From Lachnospiraceae bacterium (GTDB taxonomy: Bacteria; Bacillota; Clostridia; Lachnospirales; Lachnospiraceae), in contig CAAGPW010000219.1 in NCBI GenBank assembly GCA_900771955.1, forward strand, positions 1 to 13,163: 13,163 nucleotides of DNA. The letters are read 5' to 3'. The notes beneath the pieces were generated by a model. The model was given only the letters and a program-made list of their open reading frames with translations. It did not search any database and was not told where the DNA came from. The translations under genes were made by a program, and so were the position numbers. This document shows positions 1 to 7,490 of this stretch, piece by piece. How positions within the stretch are numbered: the stretch's first letter is position 1; every line of letters starts with the position of its first letter.

Positions 1-966
1 AACAATCCGACCTATTATGGGATCTGTTCGGATCTGCGCTCTATCGTAAAACTGGCACATGAGCATGATATGCTGGTGCTGGTGGACGAGGCGCACGGAA
101 CACACCTGTATTTTGGAGAGAATCTTCCGGTCAGCGCGATGGATGCCGGAGCGGATATGGCGTCGGTTTCCATGCACAAATCCGGCGGAAGCCTGACACA
201 GAGTTCCCTGCTTCTTACCGGAAAAAATGTCAACTGGGAGTATGTAAGCCAGATCATCAATCTGACGCAGACGACGAGTGCATCGTATCTTTTGATGTCG
301 AGCCTTGATATTTCAAGGAGAAATCTGGTGCTTCGCGGCAGGGAATCCTTCGGCAAAGTCAGTGAGATGGCGGAGTATGCGAGAAAAGAGATCAATGATA
401 TCGGCGGCTATTATGCGTACGGACGGGAAATGATAAACGGGGGAAGTGTTTATGATTTTGATGTGACAAAGCTTGCCGTGTATACAAGAGATATCGGACT
501 TGCGGGCATTGAGGTTTACGATCTTCTGCGTGACGAGTATGATATCCAGATCGAGCTTGGAGACATTGCAAATATTCTGGCCTATATTTCCATCGGAGAC
601 CGGATGCAGGATATTGAGCGGTTAGTTGGTGCACTTTCAGATATCAAGCGGCTTTATTCCAAAGATCCGGCGCAGATGTTAAATACCGAATACATCAATC
701 CGACGGTTCTCGTATCTCCACAGGCAGCTTTCTATTCGGAGAAAAAATATATTCCGATCCGGGAGTCGGCAGGAAAGATCTGTGGAGAGTTTGTCATGTG
801 CTATCCGCCGGGAATCCCGATCCTGGCGCCGGGCGAGATGATCACACAGGAGATCATTGATTATATTGTCTATGCCAAGGAAAAGGGCTGTTCCATGCAG
901 GGAACGGAAGATCCGGAAGTAGAGTATTTAAATGTCCTGTCAGATGAGCGGCAGGTATGGAAATAA
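1..966 (+). CDS. speA: Orn/Lys/Arg decarboxylase family protein, probable arginine decarboxylase (5'-truncated by window edge)
   Basis: The frame is open from base 1, so the N-terminus lies outside the window. About 321 codons are present of the roughly 480-490 usual for Bacillus SpeA-type enzymes. The protein is a fold-type I PLP decarboxylase. VDEAHGTH (82-105) carries the PLP-binding Asp and His, and SMHKSGGSLTQSS holds the Schiff-base Lys at 178-180. The C-terminal domain has the family signature CYPPGIPILAPGE. The family decarboxylates arginine, lysine or ornithine, and sequence alone does not fix the substrate. Arginine is inferred because agmatine deiminase and N-carbamoylputrescine amidase follow in the same operon, so agmatine would be the product. 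The stop is 15 bp before speE. The promoter and any speD would be upstream, out of view. Family confidence is high and substrate confidence moderate. Confidence 0.9.
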   Translation, partial: NNPTYYGICSDLRSIVKLAHEHDMLVLVDEAHGTHLYFGENLPVSAMDAGADMASVSMHKSGGSLTQSSLLLTGKNVNWEYVSQIINLTQTTSASYLLMSSLDISRRNLVLRGRESFGKVSEMAEYARKEINDIGGYYAYGREMINGGSVYDFDVTKLAVYTRDIGLAGIEVYDLLRDEYDIQIELGDIANILAYISIGDRMQDIERLVGALSDIKRLYSKDPAQMLNTEYINPTVLVSPQAAFYSEKKYIPIRESAGKICGEFVMCYPPGIPILAPGEMITQEIIDYIVYAKEKGCSMQGTEDPEVEYLNVLSDERQVWK

Positions 967-981
967 AGGAGGAGAAAGCCG

Positions 982-1845
982 GTGGAACTTTGGTTTTCAG
1001 ATTATCAGACCGAGCATGTCAAGGTATCGGTAAAAGTGGAAAAACAGCTTTTCGGAGAGCAGACGGATTATCAGCGCATTGATGTGTTTGAATCGAAAGA
1101 ATTCGGGCGGTTCATAAGCTCGGATGGAAGTATTGTCTTTTCGGAAAAAGATGAATTTATATATGATGAAATGATCGTGCATGTCCCGATGGCGGTGCAT
1201 CCGCATGTGAGAAAGGTTCTGGTCATCGGTGGCGGTGACGGAGGTGTGGCAAGAGAGCTCTCCTACTATGATGAGATCGAAGAGATCGATGTGGTAGAGC
1301 CGGATCAGGTTTTTGTAGAGGTATGTAAAAAGTTCTTTCCGGACAATGCATGCGGACTCGAGGACCCGCGCGTGAAAGTCTACAATGCGGACGGACTGCG
1401 TTTCCTGCGCACCAAAAACGATACCTATGATCTGATCATCAACGATGCGATCGATCCGCTCGGACATACGGCAGGGCTTTTTACCAAAGAATTTTACGGA
1501 AACTGCTACCGGGCGCTCAAAGAAGACGGCATCATGGTATATCAGCATGGAAGTCCGTTTTATGATGAGGATGAGGAATCCTGCCGCCTGATGCACCGCA
1601 AGGCGAGCCACAGTTTTCCGGTCAGCCGGGTATATCAGGCACATATCCCGACCTGTTCTTCCGGCTACTGGCTGTTTGGATTTGCGTCCAAGAAATATCA
1701 TCCGCTGCTGGATCTGGATGCGGCGCGCTGGAAAAAGCGTGGGATCAAGACATGGTATTATACGACAAATCTGCATAAGGGAGCATTTATGCTGCCAAAA
1801 TATGTAGAGGATATGCTGGAAGAAGAAGAAAAAACAAAAGCATAA
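982..1845 (+). CDS. speE: Spermidine synthase family aminopropyltransferase with an atypical amine pocket
   Basis: This 287-residue cytosolic enzyme starts at GTG 982, chosen because AAAGGAGG (965-972) precedes it by 9 nt and the N-terminal beta domain aligns. The family transfers an aminopropyl group from decarboxylated SAM to putrescine, giving spermidine and methylthioadenosine. Visible landmarks are DEFIYDEM with the substrate Tyr61, the nucleotide-binding VIGGGDGG (81-88), and YDLIINDAIDP with both expected acidic residues (Asp155, Asp158). Three positions are unusual. The DSSDPxGPA motif reads DAIDPLGHTAG, with His162 in place of Pro. The PTYPSG motif reads PTCSSG, with Cys225 in place of the usual Tyr. 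The QxE/QxD motif reads QHG, although E. coli also has Gly there. The gene sits between the decarboxylase and CASDH. No speD is visible, so the source of decarboxylated SAM is unknown here. Family membership is secure, but the exact product may differ from spermidine. Confidence 0.92.
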   Translation: MELWFSDYQTEHVKVSVKVEKQLFGEQTDYQRIDVFESKEFGRFISSDGSIVFSEKDEFIYDEMIVHVPMAVHPHVRKVLVIGGGDGGVARELSYYDEIEEIDVVEPDQVFVEVCKKFFPDNACGLEDPRVKVYNADGLRFLRTKNDTYDLIINDAIDPLGHTAGLFTKEFYGNCYRALKEDGIMVYQHGSPFYDEDEESCRLMHRKASHSFPVSRVYQAHIPTCSSGYWLFGFASKKYHPLLDLDAARWKKRGIKTWYYTTNLHKGAFMLPKYVEDMLEEEEKTKA

Positions 1846-1875
1846 AATGATAAACGCATAAAGGAGGATAAAAAC

Positions 1876-3135
1876 ATGGGAAGATTACTTATTATCGGCT
1901 GCGGAGGCGTTGCAGGAGTTGCGATTCACAAATGCTGTCAGAACAGCAAAACCTTTAAGGAGATCTGCATTGCGAGCCGTACAAAGGAAAAATGTGATGT
2001 ATTGAAGGAAAAGCTGGAAAAGACGACAGATACCGTTATTACCACAGCAAAGGTAGATGCGGACAATGTCGATGAACTGATCAGGCTGATCCGCGATTAC
2101 AAACCGGACGCAGTCCTTAATGTGGCTCTGCCATATCAGGATCTGACGATCATGGATGCATGCCTGGCATGTAAGGTGGATTATATCGACACTGCAAACT
2201 ATGAGCCGGAGAATACGGATGATCCCAAGTGGCGCGAAATTTACGAAAAACGCTGTAAAGAGGAAGGCTTCACCGCATATTTTGATTATTCCTGGCAGTG
2301 GGCATATCAGGAAAAATTTAAGGAGGCGGGAATCACGGCACTGCTCGGAAGCGGTTTTGATCCGGGCGTTACCAGTGTATTCACGGCGTATGCGTTAAAG
2401 CACTATTTTGATGAGATCGAGTATATTGACATCATGGACTGCAACGGCGGAGATCACGGTTATCCGTTTGCAACCAATTTCAACCCGGAGATCAATCTGC
2501 GTGAGGTCTCTGCAAACGGCTCCTACTGGGAGAACGGTCACTGGGTGGAGACAGAACCGATGGAAATCAAAAGAGAATATGATTTCCCGCAGGTCGGCGA
2601 GAAGGATATGTACCTTCTGCACCATGAGGAAATTGAGTCGCTGGCAAAGAATGTGCCGGGCGTGAAGCGTATCCGTTTCTTTATGACATTCGGGCAGAGC
2701 TATCTCACACATATGAAATGCCTGGAGAACGTAGGAATGCTCTCTACTTCACCGGTCATGTTCGAGGGGAGAGAGATCGTACCGATCCAGTTTTTAAAAG
2801 CCCTGCTTCCGGATCCGGCATCGCTTGGACCGAGAACAGTGGGAAAGACCAATATCGGATGTATTTTTACCGGAAAGAAGGATGGAAAAGAAAAGACCAT
2901 CTATATTTACAATGTCTGCGATCATCAGGAATGCTACAAAGAAGTCGGATCTCAGGCGATCTCCTATACGACCGGCGTTCCGGCAATGATCGGTGCGGCG
3001 CTTGTGGTAGATAAGGTATGGGATAAGGATGGCGTATTCAATATCGAGGAGTTTGATCCGGACCCGTTTATGGATATGTTAAATCAGTATGGTCTGCCGT
3101 GGATCGTGGATGAAAATCCGAAAACAGTAGAATAA
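1876..3135 (+). CDS. Carboxynorspermidine/carboxyspermidine dehydrogenase (saccharopine dehydrogenase family)
   Basis: A 419-residue oxidoreductase. AAAGGAGG (1860-1867) lies 8 nt before the ATG. An N-terminal Rossmann fold begins at once with IIGCGGVAGVAI (Gly8, Gly10, Gly11), the NAD(P)H site. The central GSGFDPGVTSVFTAYAL segment and the C-terminal QAISYTTGVPAMIGA are characteristic of the saccharopine-dehydrogenase-like CASDH family. CASDH reductively condenses putrescine or diaminopropane with L-aspartate beta-semialdehyde to carboxyspermidine or carboxynorspermidine (EC 1.5.1.43). nspC, encoding the next enzyme of that route, follows 30 bp downstream, which strongly favours this role over lysine-degrading saccharopine dehydrogenase. 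Putrescine is the likely amine because the operon also encodes its synthesis; that is inference. The length is slightly above the roughly 400 usual for the family. Confidence 0.9.
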   Translation: MGRLLIIGCGGVAGVAIHKCCQNSKTFKEICIASRTKEKCDVLKEKLEKTTDTVITTAKVDADNVDELIRLIRDYKPDAVLNVALPYQDLTIMDACLACKVDYIDTANYEPENTDDPKWREIYEKRCKEEGFTAYFDYSWQWAYQEKFKEAGITALLGSGFDPGVTSVFTAYALKHYFDEIEYIDIMDCNGGDHGYPFATNFNPEINLREVSANGSYWENGHWVETEPMEIKREYDFPQVGEKDMYLLHHEEIESLAKNVPGVKRIRFFMTFGQSYLTHMKCLENVGMLSTSPVMFEGREIVPIQFLKALLPDPASLGPRTVGKTNIGCIFTGKKDGKEKTIYIYNVCDHQECYKEVGSQAISYTTGVPAMIGAALVVDKVWDKDGVFNIEEFDPDPFMDMLNQYGLPWIVDENPKTVE

Positions 3136-3165
3136 CTGGCAAAAAAGAAAGAAACAGAGGAAAAT

Positions 3166-4296
3166 ATGAAAACCTGTACCTGGGAAACGCTGCCAACACC
3201 CTGTTATGTGGCAGATGAAAAAAAATTAAAACAGAATCTGACAATTTTAAAAAAGCTGGAGCAGGATACCGGATGCCATGTACTTCTGGCACAGAAGGCA
3301 TTTTCCATGTACAGTCTGTATCCGCTGATCGGTCAGTATGTCAGCGGGACAACAGCGAGCGGACTGTATGAGGCACGTCTTGGCAGAGAGGAAATGGGAA
3401 AGGAAAACCATGTCTTTGCGCCTGCCTACAAGGAGCAGGATATGAAGGAGCTTTCACAGATCTGCGATCATATTATTTTTAATTCCTTTGCGCAGTATGA
3501 GAAGCACCGGGAGGTGGCAGGAAAAGCAAGCATCGGTATCCGTGTGAATCCCGAATATTCCACACAGGAGGATCATGCGATCTATGATCCGTGTGCGCCG
3601 GGCTCAAGACTGGGCGTTACAAGAGAACAGTTTCCGGAAGAACTTCCGGAGGATATCGAAGGTCTGCATTTTCATACACTGTGTGAGCAGGATGCGGATG
3701 ATCTGGTGCGCACGTTTCATGCGTTTGAAGAAAAGTTTCATCCCTATTTAACAAAAATAAAATGGCTGAATCTGGGCGGCGGGCATCATATCACCCGACC
3801 GGGTTATCACCTGGAGGAATTAAAAAAGCTGATCCATTATATTACAAAGCAGTATCATCTGACGGTCTATCTGGAGCCGGGAGAGGCGATAGCGCTGAAT
3901 GCCGGATATCTGGTGACAGAGGTAGAGGATATCGTCAAAAACGGCATGGATATTCTGATCCTGGATGCATCTGCGGCGTGTCATATGCCGGATGTGCTTG
4001 AGATGCCTTACCGTCCGCCGCTTAAAGATGGATTTCCGGCGGGAGAAAAGCCTTATACCTACCGGCTGTCTTCCATGACCTGTCTGGCGGGTGATGTGAT
4101 CGGTGATTACAGCTTTGAGCAGGAGATCCATGTGGGAGACCGGCTGGTATTTGAGGATATGGCGATCTATTCGATGGTGAAGAACAATACGTTCAACGGA
4201 ATGCCGCTTCCGGCAATCGCGGTATTAAAGGAGGATGGAACCGTGCAGATCGTTAAAGAATTCGGTTATGAAGACTTTAAAATGCGTTTGTCATAG
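3166..4296 (+). CDS. nspC: Carboxynorspermidine/carboxyspermidine decarboxylase
   Basis: A 376-residue PLP enzyme of the alanine-racemase-fold (fold III) decarboxylases, the group that includes diaminopimelate and eukaryotic-type ornithine decarboxylases. Visible landmarks run in order: PTPCYV near the N-terminus, LLAQKAFS with Schiff-base Lys44, HFHTLCE (168-174), LGGGHH (to 208), LEPGEA (236-241) for the PLP phosphate, DASAACHMPD (267-276), and CLAGD with Cys306 as the catalytic cysteine contributed across the dimer. HFHTLCE and CLAGD are typical of NspC. It removes the carboxyl group from carboxyspermidine or carboxynorspermidine (EC 4.1.1.96), giving spermidine or norspermidine. The RBS AGAGGA (3156-3161) is weaker than those of its upstream neighbours. 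The start is the first Met and gives a normal NspC N-terminus. Confidence 0.94.
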   Translation: MKTCTWETLPTPCYVADEKKLKQNLTILKKLEQDTGCHVLLAQKAFSMYSLYPLIGQYVSGTTASGLYEARLGREEMGKENHVFAPAYKEQDMKELSQICDHIIFNSFAQYEKHREVAGKASIGIRVNPEYSTQEDHAIYDPCAPGSRLGVTREQFPEELPEDIEGLHFHTLCEQDADDLVRTFHAFEEKFHPYLTKIKWLNLGGGHHITRPGYHLEELKKLIHYITKQYHLTVYLEPGEAIALNAGYLVTEVEDIVKNGMDILILDASAACHMPDVLEMPYRPPLKDGFPAGEKPYTYRLSSMTCLAGDVIGDYSFEQEIHVGDRLVFEDMAIYSMVKNNTFNGMPLPAIAVLKEDGTVQIVKEFGYEDFKMRLS

Positions 4297-4329
4297 CAGG
4301 CTTCTAAAATCGGAAAACGTATAAAATAA

Positions 4330-5508
4330 ATGAGAGAACAAAGCATTATGACAGAGAAAAATATGGAACCAAAAGGACAGAAAACAGGAGTTCCGGCGGA
4401 GGACGGATTTTATATGCCGGGTGAGTTTGAACCTCACCACGGATGTATTTTGATCTGGCCGGAGCGGCCGGGGTCCTGGATCTATGGAGCAAGGGCGGCG
4501 CGGGAGGCGTTTCGCAATGTGATCGCCGCAATTGCGGCAAGTGAGAAAGTTTATGTCGCAGCCGGAGCAGCCGGCATGGAATCTGCAACGCAGATGTTAA
4601 AAGGCACCGGCGAAGCGTGGCAGAAAAATGTGGAGCTGTTTCCCGCAGAGACCGATGATGCATGGGCGAGGGATGTTGCACCTACGTTCGTCATAAAAAA
4701 GAAAACGGAAAAAGCACATGAGATCTGTGCGGTGAACTGGGAGTTCAATGCATGGGGCGGCGAGACAGACGGACTTTATGCCACCTGGGATAAGGACAAT
4801 GCGTTTGCAAAGTATTTTGCAGAGAGATATGGCTATCCGGTTTATGATGCGGCTCCGTTTGTGCTGGAGGGCGGTTCCATTCACAGTGACGGAGAGGGTA
4901 CGGTCATGGTGACCGAGGCGTGTCTGTTAAGTGCAGGCAGAAATCCAATGCTTTCAAAAACGGAGATCGAACTGCGGTTAAAACAGTATCTTGGGGCAGA
5001 GAAAATACTCTGGCTGCCGCGCGGGATTTATCAGGACGAGACCAATGAGCATGTAGATAATATATGCGCATTTCTTTGTCCCGGTGAGGTCGTGCTGGCG
5101 TGGACAGATAATAAAGAAGATCCCCAGTATGCACTCTCGGCGGAAACGTTTGCCTGTCTGGAACGGGAGACGGATGCGAAGGGCAGAAAGCTGGTCATTC
5201 ATAAGCTGCCGGTTCCGGATGTTCCGGTATGCATTACAGAAGAAGAACTTTCAGGTTATACATTTGAAGCCGGAGAGGATGAGCGGGAAGCCGGTGAGCG
5301 GTTGGCGGCATCTTATGTAAACTTCTATTTTTCCAATGACGCGGTGGTGATGCCGGTTTTCGGCGGAGAGAATGAAGAAAGTGACAGGCGGGCAGTGGCA
5401 CTGATGCAGGAGTGGAACAAAGACCGCAGGGTGGTTCCGGTCTATGCGAGAGATATTCTGGTGGGTGGCGGAAACATTCACTGCATCACGCAGCAGATCC
5501 CGCTTTAG
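4330..5508 (+). CDS. aguA: Agmatine deiminase
   Basis: This enzyme hydrolyses agmatine to N-carbamoylputrescine and ammonia (EC 3.5.3.12). It belongs to the peptidylarginine-deiminase-like guanidine-modifying fold. Visible residues are PAEDGFYMPGEFEPHHG near the N-terminus, DDAWARD (109-115) for substrate binding, EGGSIH (180-185), TNEHVD with His241, and the C-terminal GGGNIHCITQQIP with nucleophile Cys385. All expected catalytic motifs are present. At 392 residues it is slightly longer than the usual 365-375, with the excess at the N-terminus. The start is uncertain: ATGs at 4330, 4348 and 4363 are in frame and none has a strong Shine-Dalgarno, so the true start may be 4348 or 4363. It lies 33 bp after nspC and precedes aguB, the next step of the pathway. 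Confidence 0.95.
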   Translation: MREQSIMTEKNMEPKGQKTGVPAEDGFYMPGEFEPHHGCILIWPERPGSWIYGARAAREAFRNVIAAIAASEKVYVAAGAAGMESATQMLKGTGEAWQKNVELFPAETDDAWARDVAPTFVIKKKTEKAHEICAVNWEFNAWGGETDGLYATWDKDNAFAKYFAERYGYPVYDAAPFVLEGGSIHSDGEGTVMVTEACLLSAGRNPMLSKTEIELRLKQYLGAEKILWLPRGIYQDETNEHVDNICAFLCPGEVVLAWTDNKEDPQYALSAETFACLERETDAKGRKLVIHKLPVPDVPVCITEEELSGYTFEAGEDEREAGERLAASYVNFYFSNDAVVMPVFGGENEESDRRAVALMQEWNKDRRVVPVYARDILVGGGNIHCITQQIPL

Positions 5509-5558
5509 GCATTGACTTAATTTGAATGGAAACTTTGATGGGAAAGGGAAAGTGGCAT

Positions 5559-6440
5559 ATGAGCAAAGTGAAGGTGGCAGCGATTCAGATGCGCTGTGAA
5601 AAAGAAATCGAAAAAAATCTTGCATGTGCAGAGAAAAAAATAAGAGAGGCGGCAGGGATGGGCGCACAGATCATATTGCTGCCGGAGTTATTTGAACGCG
5701 AATATTTCTGCCAGCAGCGGCGCTATGATTTTTATGCCTATGCGAAGCCTGTTTATGAGAATGATGCAGTGCAGATGGGAATGCGCCTTTCAAAAGAGCT
5801 TTCTGTGGTATTGCCGGTCAGTTTTTATGAACGGGACTGTAATAATCTTTACAATTCGGTTGCCTGTATCGATGCAGACGGAACTGTGTTAGGGGTGTAC
5901 CGCAAAACCCATATTCCGGACGATCATTATTATCAGGAAAAATTTTACTTTACACCGGGGGATACCGGCTTTCGGACCTTTGCCACAAAATATGGTACGA
6001 TCGGTGTTGGTATCTGCTGGGATCAGTGGTTCCCGGAAAGTGCGAGATGCATGGCATTAAAGGGGGCGGAATTATTGTTTTATCCGACTGCGATCGGCTC
6101 TGAACCGATTCTTTCGTGTGACAGTATGCCGCACTGGCGCAGAGTGATGCAGGGGCATGCGGCTGCAAATCTGATGCCGGTAATTGCCGCAAACCGGATC
6201 GGCGAGGAAAGCGTGGAGCCCTGTGAGGAGAACGGCGGACAGCGTTCCAGACTGAACTTTTACGGTTCATCCTTTTTGACCGATGAGACCGGTGAAATCA
6301 TAAAAAGTGCATCCAGAGATGCAGGGGAAATCCTGATCACAGAATATGATCTGGCAGAGCTTATGGAAAAACGGCTTGAATGGGGACTGTTTAGAGACAG
6401 GAGACCGGAAGCTTATGGAATTATTGCAGGGAAGAACTAA
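5559..6440 (+). CDS. aguB: N-carbamoylputrescine amidase
   Basis: A carbon-nitrogen hydrolase (nitrilase superfamily) that converts N-carbamoylputrescine to putrescine, CO2 and ammonia (EC 3.5.1.53), completing the agmatine route. The Glu-Lys-Cys triad is visible as LLPELF (Glu43), YRKTHIPDD (Lys116) and GVGICWDQWFPE (Cys153); the last two are typical of AguB. The frame is open upstream to an ATG at 5526, but ATG 5559 is preferred. AAGGGA (5544-5549) lies 9 nt before it, and the protein then begins MSKVKVAAIQM as relatives do, giving 293 residues. The 5526 and 5538 ATGs have no ribosome binding site. The last codons and stop form the left arm of the operon terminator and overlap the convergent lysR gene by 4 bp. 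Confidence 0.95.
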   Translation: MSKVKVAAIQMRCEKEIEKNLACAEKKIREAAGMGAQIILLPELFEREYFCQQRRYDFYAYAKPVYENDAVQMGMRLSKELSVVLPVSFYERDCNNLYNSVACIDADGTVLGVYRKTHIPDDHYYQEKFYFTPGDTGFRTFATKYGTIGVGICWDQWFPESARCMALKGAELLFYPTAIGSEPILSCDSMPHWRRVMQGHAAANLMPVIAANRIGEESVEPCEENGGQRSRLNFYGSSFLTDETGEIIKSASRDAGEILITEYDLAELMEKRLEWGLFRDRRPEAYGIIAGKN

Positions 6441-6466
6441 CGGATTAGTTCTTCCTTTAATTTTTT
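6430..6466 (+). terminator. Intrinsic terminator of the polyamine operon, within the 3' end of lysR
   Basis: A perfect 11-bp stem is formed by GGAAGAACTAA (6430-6440) and TTAGTTCTTCC (6445-6455) around a CGGA tetraloop, followed by TTTAATTTTTT. The aguB stop TAA and the complement of the lysR stop TAG both lie in the left arm. The T-rich tract is only on the + strand, so it should terminate the polyamine operon. The minus strand has no T-run after the same hairpin. Confidence 0.85.
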
Positions 6467-7318
6467 GGCTGCAATACTGAGCGGGCGGCTCTTGTCGCAG
6501 AGCAGACATACGCTCCGATCCGGAAGTGGTTCTGCAATCGGGATCTGGCAGACCTCACCCTTGGCGATCGATTCTTTTGCCAGCTTTTCCGGATAAAACC
6601 CAATTCCGAGATTGTGTGCGATCATCGGCAGGATCTGATCGGTCGTTGCCGCTTCCATGTCCGGCTGGAATGGAAGACCATAATTTAAAAAATACTGAAT
6701 ATAAAGCTGTCTGGTTCCCGTGTCATTTCCGAGTGAAATAAACGGTGCATCACAAAGATCTGCAAGATGGTGTCTGTCAGAAGCGGTAGCGGCAAATTTA
6801 TTTCCTCCAAGCAGGATCTCGCGAAAAGCATAAAGCGGAATCCTCTGGAGGGAATTTTTTGTATTGAGCGGAGTGGTCACGATCGCAAGATCCGCCAGAC
6901 CGTTTTCCAGAGCGGTGATCGCCTGCGGCGTGGAATAATTTAAGATACGGAGACGCACATGCGGGTAACGCTCCCGGAAGATTTCAAGCTTGTCTAAAAG
7001 AACGAGACGCAGTGCAGTCTCACTCGCACCGATCGTGATCAGACCGCTTTCCAGTTCACGGTTTTTTTTCAGTTCTTCTTCACCGACGAGGAGCTGTTCG
7101 TATGCGATCGACGCATGTTCATAAAGGCGGGTGCCCTCCGGGGTTAAGGTGACACCGCGGTTAGAGCGGACAAACAGCTTGCAGTTCAGTTCATTTTCCA
7201 GATTGTTCATGCAGCGTGTGATGTTCGGCTGGTTATTGCCGAGAATTTCCGCTGCTTTGGTAAAACTGTGATACTGGGCAACAAAATAAAAGATCCGGTA
7301 GTAATCGTAGGTGATCAT
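6437..7318 (-). CDS. LysR-family transcriptional regulator, divergent from the DUF1275 membrane protein
   Basis: A 293-residue LysR-type regulator. The N-terminal winged helix-turn-helix (about residues 1-60) shows YYRIFYFVAQYHSFTKAAE, NNQPNITRCMNNLE and LFVRSNRGVTLTPEG. The remainder (about 90-293) is a periplasmic-binding-like effector domain beginning SGLITIGASETALR. The start at 7318 is supported by AAAGGA on the minus strand, about 8 nt upstream, and by the canonical N-terminus. Length is normal. It is divergent from the DUF1275 gene, and LysR regulators often control the gene they diverge from, so that gene is the first candidate target. The neighbouring polyamine operon converges on it and is a less likely target. 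The effector is unknown. Its tail overlaps aguB by 4 bp. Confidence 0.93.
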   Translation of the reverse strand: MITYDYYRIFYFVAQYHSFTKAAEILGNNQPNITRCMNNLENELNCKLFVRSNRGVTLTPEGTRLYEHASIAYEQLLVGEEELKKNRELESGLITIGASETALRLVLLDKLEIFRERYPHVRLRILNYSTPQAITALENGLADLAIVTTPLNTKNSLQRIPLYAFREILLGGNKFAATASDRHHLADLCDAPFISLGNDTGTRQLYIQYFLNYGLPFQPDMEAATTDQILPMIAHNLGIGFYPEKLAKESIAKGEVCQIPIAEPLPDRSVCLLCDKSRPLSIAAKKLKEELIR

Positions 7319-7385
7319 CGCATGATTCCTTTCTTTGTGCTGGGGTTCAAAAACGGTTTTTCATCTTTTCAGAGGCATCCCACAC

Positions 7386-7415
7386 AATATAAAAATGATA
7401 TGACAAATATATAAA
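7386..7415 (-). promoter_or_regulatory. Candidate promoter of the divergent lysR gene
   Basis: Read on the minus strand, a -35-like TTTATA (7415-7410) is followed after 18 nt by a -10-like TATATT (7391-7386), about 70 bp before the lysR start. The match is 4/6 and 5/6, in a very AT-rich stretch where chance matches are common. Confidence 0.35.
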
Positions 7416-7420
7416 ATATA
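7408..7420. promoter_or_regulatory. Possible LysR-type operator (T-N11-A dyad)
   Basis: TATAT-AAA-ATATA is a perfect 13-bp dyad with the T-N11-A form typical of LysR-type sites. It overlaps the candidate lysR -35 and is centred about 45 bp upstream of the predicted start point of the divergent gene. The position suits autorepression and control of the neighbour, but AT-richness weakens the evidence. Confidence 0.3.
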
Positions 7421-7423
7421 CTT

Positions 7424-7452
7424 TTTACATCTTACTGTCTGGAAAGTATAAT
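7424..7452 (+). promoter_or_regulatory. Sigma-A-type promoter of the DUF1275 gene
   Basis: TTTACA (7424-7429) and a perfect TATAAT (7447-7452) are separated by the ideal 17 bp. Transcription should start near 7459, giving a leader of about 30 nt with the ribosome binding site. Confidence 0.75.
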
Positions 7453-7490
7453 ACATACGGTAAGAAAAAGCAAGAAGGAAGTGGAAAAAA

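Noticed and set aside
997..1776. Long minus-strand open frame (259 codons) opposite the speE-like gene.
   Set aside because: It mirrors the coding frame of a well-supported gene, has no recognisable domain and no ribosome binding site; it is a by-product of the codon usage of the + strand.
5512..5540. TTGACT upstream of aguB as an internal promoter.
   Set aside because: The position 17 bp downstream reads TTGATG, a poor -10, and the gene is tightly placed in the operon.
5526..5558. Upstream ATGs at 5526 and 5538 as the aguB start.
   Set aside because: Neither has a ribosome binding site, while ATG 5559 has AAGGGA at 9 nt and gives the family-typical N-terminus.
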